DNA of 64,000 nt, taken from Lepisosteus oculatus. Its lineage: Eukaryota > Chordata > Actinopteri > Semionotiformes > Lepisosteidae. Positions 57,859 through 64,000 of the stretch are shown piece by piece. Position 1 is the first letter of the stretch, and every line of letters begins with the position of its first letter. Below the pieces are notes generated by a model that was not told the DNA's origin, ran no database searches, and was given only the letters and a program-made list of their open reading frames with translations. The stretch lies in contig NC_090700.1 in the NCBI RefSeq assembly GCF_040954835.1, forward strand, positions 20,255,501-20,319,500, in the 5' to 3' direction. Both the position numbers and the translations under genes were made by a program.

Positions 57859-60800
57859 GGATAAAGCACTTACTGACAGTGTGACACTCTCTAAGAAATG
57901 TGGACACCTGCGGGGATTAGATTAAAGATACAGCCAGGCTCAGAGCATACTAGGTCTACTGCTGGCTTGGAAGAGCTCTGCAGTGTTTAAGTGTGACATC
58001 ACGTTTAGTAACAGGCTCTTGCACACTGCGCTCTGTTTCATTTTTTCTCCATGTTACACCAATCTCTACTCCCTTTTACCACTGGGGGGTGGACTTGCAT
58101 TAGAATTGAAATTGAAACCATTTTTTATGTGCTTTTGTGCATTGGCTTGTTAGTGGCTTAGTATTTGCTTTGCTTACTTACAAAACACAAGCACAGCGCT
58201 CTTCCAAGCACCTATTTAACAATACATTGGTGTCATCACAAAACAAAATACAAAGTAAATATATAGTTGTAGCCACGAGTACTACTACTGTTTTTTTTCG
58301 TTGGACAGTTGGTGAGAAATGTTTAAATTTAAAATGACCAAAACCATAACCTGAGTCTTTGAAGGGAATTCTGGGGGCCCCCAATTCCACACCCTTGTGT
58401 TCAGTGGGCAAAAAATCAGGTGCAGTACCTTTCAGTTTCAAAATGCTACAAGGTCATTGTCTTATCTTATCTCATTAGCTTAGCTCTATGAATTATGTCA
58501 CCTATAATTACTTGCAAATTATGTACATCTTGGAATAAAATTTATGGGTAAGTTTTTATTAATAACTTAGAACTGGGATCCAAACTGAAATGGACAGGCA
58601 GCACACATCATTGTATCTCCAGCACCATTTTCTTTCATGTAAATATTGCTAAATCTTAGATAAACAGAAGCAAAGGAAAACTTCTTTTCTGATCTAAAGT
58701 TTGGGTTTAGCTTTGAAACACATTAAGAGGTGACAGTTATGTAGACATTGGTGACGCCTAGTGAAAAAAAAGTGAGTTGCAGCCTTAAATATTTTTTTTT
58801 TAAAAGCATGTATCATCCTGCAAGCAGGCAGCTCGGAAGCAGAAACATTAGAAGATCCATAGGGTTCATTTTCATTTATGTTCATTGAAGAAAACTATTA
58901 ATTACTTCTACAAGTACATCACAAGGCTTTTACACACTGTGCAAAGACATACTGTTTTCTGAACTTTTGTAGGGTGACGTCACTTGACGCTATTCACAGC
59001 CTGTCAACTTGCTAAATCTCATCTCCCAGAATCTTAGTGTTGGCTCGAGTCCCCCAGTTCCAGGAAAAATGTCAAGAGCAACACCACCCTCTGTTTTAAA
59101 TGACAGTTGACTCTGTTAAATATGAGGCACTCTGAAAGATACCTCACAAAATATGAATGTCCTAGAAAAAAAGTCAGCATCCTTTACTTGCTTCTTGATG
59201 ATATGCATATAGTAAAGATGTGATATAGACCCCTGGTCGCCTGAGTGTCCAACAATGGAGAGTCATTCTCTGACTTTTATTTCAATATTCCATTTAAATA
59301 TAGACAGGCTCCCTCCTGGATTGCAACAGACCTAGTAAATGGATAATAAATTATTTAAGCTCTCTGGAATCCCATCGAAAACTAAAACTACCCTGATATC
59401 ACTCATGAAGCTCCAATAAATGTATAATGATATTGAGGATATCCCTCGTCAGAAGAGAATCTCCAGACATTTGTCAATATATTTACTGAAGCATGAAAAG
59501 ATGGATCTTAAACTTAAAACTGTGAAAACCAAAGCCCTCCATCCGAAAGCACACCCTGGTGCAAATGGATTCACATTCATAATGGGTGTATGTAGAATAT
59601 CTATAGCGCTTTTCACAGCGAGTACTCTCTTTCACATAAGGCTCATATTGACATAGATCTAGTATTTCCTAAAATCTAAACCTACAGTTTTTGACCACCT
59701 GAAGAAGCAGATGTCTGAGGACCCCAACATTAATATTGACACCAAACTGATGGGAAGTTCAATAAGTCCTACTGTTTAATTTGATGCTGTTTGATGCTGT
59801 TAACTCTCCTACCTTTGTTCTGTGAACAAGATATCTCAGGCTCAGCTTGTAGCTCTCTGACTGCTCTGTTAGGACTCTCCTCTCCTTCTCTGCATCACAT
59901 TCACAGGTTCTAGCATCAGTAATTAAAAGGCACCTTCTGTCTTCTGCTTATACTCAGACTCTTGGTTGTCTTAATTCCTTCCATGTCTTTGTCAACACTT
60001 TGTTTGTGATTGTTATTATTATTTGCTTACCATTTTCCTTAAACACAACAGCTTACAAAATATACAAAGTTAACATTGACTACATTATGATGCTCAGATC
60101 TTTCTTTCCTCTTAAACATCTGTCATTGTTTTGTGGGTACTTAACTGGCAGCCATTTCCTCCTCTCACATCAGTTAAGTCTTTAATGTGTGGTCTGCTCT
60201 AGATTCCTTTTTCATCTAAAGTTTTGTTCTCTCTGTTTCTCTAGTTTCTGTCACCTTGTCTTGCTTTTCCACTTCCAAGAATCTTAGTGTTACCCTAGGT
60301 CATTGGATCTGCTTGTGCTTGACTCCAGTTTGGCCTGGAAACATCCACTACCAATGGACATTCCACGGAAATAGCTTTTGGACACTACTCTCTACTGACC
60401 ACTGCTGTCCAGTCTAGATGCTGCATCTTCAGTTCCAACAGGTGCATCTTCAGTTCCAACAGGTCCAAGTTTAACCTCAAAACCCTCCAGACATACTGGT
60501 TCCCAGCTGACATCTTGGGTTTTCTCTCTCACTTCCACCTTCTGCCATGTTACACTGCTGCCACGTGAACATGCACAGGACTGACTTGTTAAGACATAGA
60601 AACATACATATAAGGTAACGGTCACTGTTAAAACATAAAGATAATTTGTCAAATGACAAATTAGCTCATGCGTATAAGATTGGAACGCCATGGCAGATGA
60701 TTAATCCAGAAGGTCTGCATGTCATCCAAGCAGCAAGTGCTTATTCTCTCAGTTTGGAAAGAGTTCACACCCCAACAGCACCTGATGATGGACCCAGTTC

Positions 60801-61714
60801 TGAACTTTCATTTCAGAACAGGTCTCTTCATTGAAAGGCAAAGAGCTGGTTATACAGTATGCATGGGAGACTTCTCAGATAGGAAGAATAATTCCTGCAG
60901 AATTTTAATATCCTAAACAATATTAGCAATCAAAATTATACTTTGACAACTTTAAGGAATACTTTATTTATTTATTTCACTAAAATATGACTAAGAAACT
61001 AGAAATACAGTACTTAATGTATGCGAATACATCTAAAGGTATAAATGTAGAGAATTTACAAAATATACACTATTAAGCACATGTATTTTACATTGGCATA
61101 TTAAATTTATATGAACTAAAAACTACAGATTAAATCTTTGATTTAAAATTAAGATATTTAATAAAGCATATATAAGACTTGATCTTCAAGAGTCTTATAA
61201 TAATACATAACATTTGTCATTGTAAAGATAATCGCGTGTATAAGTGTTCTGATTCATGTAATTATGAATATTAATACAGCTGTTTTGTCTTTTGGAAAGT
61301 GGTTATAAAGCGTTCTGAATATTATTATAGCATCATTAAGGTATTATTCTGCAACATAAGACAGCATTCAAATAAAGAAATACCTTTATTTCAAACAGAA
61401 CATTAAACATATTTCAAATATAGTATTTCAAATAAAACATTATCCCTACAATATGAGCAATAAAAATGAGAAGGAATAAGTAGCTTATTAGTTTAGACCA
61501 CCCTCATTATATTTTCTGCTGTACACTTCTGAGCCTGTGGGTTAATTACTTTTCATGATTAAGGAACATGTTTCTTTGGTGTTAATTTTAAAAAAGAGTA
61601 CAGTTGAATATTCGTGAGAATAAATATTTTTGTGTCATTAAAAATAAACCTGGAGATTAGGTACCGGATACCTCATTCCAGGTCTTATGTAAATATTTCA
61701 CACATATTGAAGTA
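57859..61714. other. No recognised gene
   Basis: Intergenic DNA. Apart from the 21-bp duplication at 60.4 kb I see no family or exon. The frame 59420-59656 and a nearby 'DHLKKQMSEDPNINID' reading at 59.7 kb look protein-like but are isolated. Confidence 0.35.
60423..60464. repeat. 21-bp perfect tandem duplication
   Basis: 'gcatcttcagttccaacag' with two further bases occurs twice without a gap. A small recent slippage or duplication product. Confidence 0.9.
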
Positions 61715-61985
61715 ACTAAATCCTTTTAGTCTTCAACAGAGAAGACTTGGAATAGACCTGATCCAAGTATTCAACATTTTCAAGGAACTGACAGATTCAA
61801 CCCAGTGCACATCTTCAGGAAGAACAGTGAAAACTGAACCAGAGAGCACAAATGGAAACTACAGTATGTGGAAGTGCATTTGAAACTAAGACCAGTGAGC
61901 ACTTTTTACCAAAAGGGATGTGAGAGACTGGAACAAGCTGCAAAACTATGTTGTTGAAGCTGAAACTGAAGCTGAAATCCCTTCT
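61715..61985 (+). mobile_element. CR1/jockey-like LINE 3' end, left piece
   Basis: 'aaatccttttagtcttcaacagagaagac', 'gacctgatccaagtattcaac', 'gcacaaatggaaactacag' and 'gactggaacaagctgcaaaactatgttgttgaagctg' are the well-ordered 3' end of the family. In broken frame this gives the LINE C-terminal phrase DLIQVFNIFKELTDS. It is interrupted at about 61985 and resumes at 62490. Confidence 0.75.
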
Positions 61986-62489
61986 CCTTAAGGGCGTTCC
62001 TCATCTTTCACATTTTACCTGATCTCCTGCACCTGCCTTCTGTTACAGTCTCCCCTTTAAAACCAGACGCCCCCACTATTCCAGGCTCAGTATTGGAAGA
62101 TGGATGCCACAAGGCTTACCTATTTTCTGGGTTGTCCGAAGGCAAGCTTTTTCCCCGGCGTCTTGACCATATGCGTCCGGGACTTGGAGCGACTGGCCAC
62201 GTTACATTTTTATTCCTCCGACCCTTCGCTGGATCCTGTTCTGGCTTTTAACTTCGTTTGTCTTTGTCATGGATGGACCACCCGGCTCTGGACATTTGCC
62301 TCCCTACAAATTTCCCTAACAAACACCCTTTGGACTGTTTGCCTGGACCACGCCTCCCTCAGTACCTTCGTCATGCCCCCCTGTTCGTCTGCCAGCCCTG
62401 TTCCTCGTCTCTTCCCCGTGTCTGTTCACTCTCTTCCGGATTGGGCTGTCTGCATAGGGTCCTGAAAGACACTACGTGACAGAAACCCA
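61986..62489. mobile_element. About 500-bp insertion of unknown type in a LINE
   Basis: This GC-richer block splits the LINE phrase 'gctgaaaccc..ccttcaagaaa' and is flanked by GAAATCCC and GAAACCC, a possible imperfect target duplication. The right end ACGTGACA recalls the end of the solo LTR at 48960, and the reverse strand shares its style ('caatactgagcc'). No clear TG...CA pair or terminal inverted repeat was found. The two open frames inside (62100-62479) look like chance. Confidence 0.5.
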
Positions 62490-62620
62490 GGCTTCCTTCA
62501 AGAAAATGGCTGGATGTGATCCTTTGGACCAACTAACTACTAACTACCAGAGGACTAGAGGGGGTGAATGGGCTCCACTTGTACATAACTATTCTTGTGC
62601 TGTTATTAACTATTTAGTCC
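62490..62620 (+). mobile_element. CR1/jockey-like LINE 3' end, right piece
   Basis: 'cttccttcaagaaaatggctggatgtgatcctttgg', 'actactaactacc' and 'gaatgggctccacttgtacat' complete the 3' end begun at 61715. The order and spacing match the uninterrupted copies. Confidence 0.7.
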
Positions 62621-63852
62621 CTCATCAATGAATCATTCCGTTCAAAATTTTCTCTGAAATATATGTATTACTTTGACCCTCAGAAAGCCTTAAGGATTGC
62701 TTGGAGGAACCTAACTGTCAGTGTTTATTATTCTGGTCCCTAGATGAGCTCTCTGCTGTTTAAACCAAAATAAGTGGTGGATGGATTACTGTTTCCATAC
62801 AATTATTACATTAAAGCTGGGTTAGTGGTTACAAAAAACACTTCGCCATTGAATCTTTTATGAATTATACCCAATTCCACCAGCATCACTTCATCAAGTA
62901 ATTTACTGTTACCATTGGCTAAGAGTATAGGAAAAGTAGTACAGTACTATCCTCTGTTCACCTCCAGTCTGCAAATTAATTAGTGATACAGCTGGTCAAT
63001 TTACCTAACCGTGTAAGCGAGTCCTAGCTAGGACATGACACCAATGGTGGAGAAGTGATTTATTGTGTATGTTTTGTGAGGAACGTTATTATCTTCAGTA
63101 CCTGAGAAGTTATAATGTACTTTGTTCATTTTGTTTCAACTGGGATATGAATTTAAAATTTGGTGCAGTTTAAGAAACCACGACAGTAGTGCTTTCCTTG
63201 TAGACATACTGTATAATCTGACAGAAGAATGTTTACATTAGGTATACACTCCATTCTAGACATTGGAATTTGATTGAGGGTGACCTCTCTTGTTCATCAC
63301 AGTGGCCAGTTTTGAACGATAGAGAGTTGGATAAAATAGGCTGCCTGAATGTAATAATTCAGTTTTGAAGATACATACTGAGCTTTATTTTCATTGGCTA
63401 ATGAGGGATTGTGACAGACCCATCCCTTAACCAGAGCAGTCCCAAGAGACTGCACACACAAAAAACAGCCACAGAGTAGTGAAATCCAAAGGGCTTTTCA
63501 GTTCCACAGCAAAACAACACTAAACAAAACAGTAGCACCTTGCATGCTTTTTAAACACAGAAAAAGCTTAAAACACTCTGTGAGAATATGAAATTCTAAA
63601 GCCTTTACCAATTACCCAATAATTAAATCACCCTAGTGTGGCTATTTACGGTTAATTAGAGGTCAAATGTTGTGCCCTCTTGTGGCAGTGAGTTCTAAAT
63701 GCCACCCCCAAAGTCACCCCTCTTAAATTAACCTACCACAGGACGTTCCTAGGGCATTTAAAATGGAAAAAGGCTAAAAGTTCTCAAAATGGGTAGCAAG
63801 GATTTCAGACTCATAAGAAAAGGCTCATTTCAGAGCTGACTGTGCTGCTTGT
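62621..63852. other. 3' flank and 3' UTR of gene 2
   Basis: 63390-63852 would be the 3' UTR if the AATAAA at 63384 is used. 62.6-63.4 kb shows nothing recognisable. Confidence 0.35.
63384..63389 (-). terminator. Candidate poly(A) signal of the right-edge gene
   Basis: Plus-strand TTTATT reads AATAAA on the minus strand, about 465 bases after the stop codon of the exon ending at 63853. It would give a 3' UTR of about 0.5 kb. The hexamer is common in AT-rich DNA, so this is a candidate only. Confidence 0.4.
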
Positions 63853-63961
63853 CTATTTAATTGCATTATCTTTGAAGTTTATTTCCACCATTTCCTGTGT
63901 TTCAATTGTCTTGTATTTCGTTGGCGGGGGAGGAGGTTTAAATGATGGAGGCTCATCCAAT
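63853..63961 (-). CDS. Last coding exon of an unidentified gene (3' end only)
   Basis: Read on the minus strand, a strong pyrimidine-rich acceptor (TTTATTTTTTC...CTACCTTTCAG) ends just above 63961. It is followed by an open frame of 35 complete codons to a TAG at 63855-63853. The peptide starts LDEPPSFKPPPPPTKY, continues with an acidic/polar stretch and ends in ...FKDNAIK. The exon begins with the last base of a split codon, so it joins an upstream exon beyond the window edge. The short, charged, proline-rich end resembles the C-terminal tail of a larger protein, perhaps a cytoplasmic tail, but I do not recognise the family. Codon use is not degenerate and no lesion is seen. The splice signal, open frame, stop and nearby AATAAA together make it likely to be real. 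Confidence 0.72.
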
Positions 63962-64000
63962 CTGAAAGGTAGTTTGAAAAAATAAACATACTCAGATCAT

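Noticed and set aside
59420-59760. Protein-like readings suggesting a processed pseudogene
   Set aside because: The readings are isolated, in different frames, and match no family I can name.
60392-60691. A 99-codon minus-strand frame
   Set aside because: Includes a 21-bp duplication and no recognised domain. Probably chance.
62100-62479. Two overlapping plus-strand frames of 121 and 73 codons
   Set aside because: They lie inside an inserted GC-richer element and show no coding signature.
1-64000. CRISPR array or bacterial defence system
   Set aside because: No regularly spaced repeats and no prokaryotic gene organisation. The window is vertebrate-type nuclear DNA.

Overview
The window looks like nuclear DNA from a ray-finned fish. 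It is AT-rich and gene-poor, and it is filled with decayed copies of repeat families typical of fish genomes: a tRNA-headed SINE with a GGATGG-rich 3' end, a 5S rRNA-derived SINE, L2/Rex1-like and CR1/jockey-like LINEs, an R2/NeSL-type LINE, and hAT, Tc1/mariner and TTAA-target DNA transposons. There are no prokaryotic operons, and most open frames longer than 60 codons are chance frames or transposon relics. A non-teleost fish (bichir, gar, bowfin or sturgeon type) is possible from the repeat mix, but that is inference.

Two host genes are visible, both on the minus strand. Gene 1 starts at about 46.4 kb in a TATA-less promoter with a perfect NRF1 palindrome and a YY1/AAGATGGCGC element. It has a noncoding first exon ending in GTGAGT at 46115, then an intron of about 27.5 kb. 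Exon 2 (18589-18445) carries a perfect Kozak start and 37 codons rich in proline. The rest of gene 1 lies to the left, outside or unseen. At 5.65-4.9 kb a TATA-type promoter and a possible alternative first exon (donor GTAAGT at 4895) lie on the same strand, inside what would be a later intron. Gene 2 enters from the right edge: only its last coding exon (63961-63853), its stop and a candidate poly(A) signal are present. I could not name either gene.

Layout: 1-4.7 kb holds intronic sequence with SINEs and a CR1 copy split by a SINE. 4.7-5.8 kb is the alternative promoter. 5.8-18.4 kb is intronic, with a TTAA-transposon end, a hairpin, Tc1 relics and a perfect 73-bp tandem duplication. 18.4-18.6 kb is exon 2. 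18.6-46.1 kb is intron 1, with L2, CR1, SINE and hAT relics. 46.1-46.4 kb is exon 1 and the promoter. 46.4-63.4 kb is intergenic and repeat-dense: a Penelope-like hammerhead-like module, a solo LTR, two L2 copies with deletions, an RLE LINE end, a MITE and a CR1 copy split by a 500-bp insertion. 63.4-64 kb is the 3' end of gene 2.

I found no convincing new gene system. The points most worth checking are the three terminal or first-exon calls missed by ORF length, the hammerhead-like motif beside a perfect 13-bp stem-loop, the repeated nesting of elements inside CR1 copies, and the local duplications.
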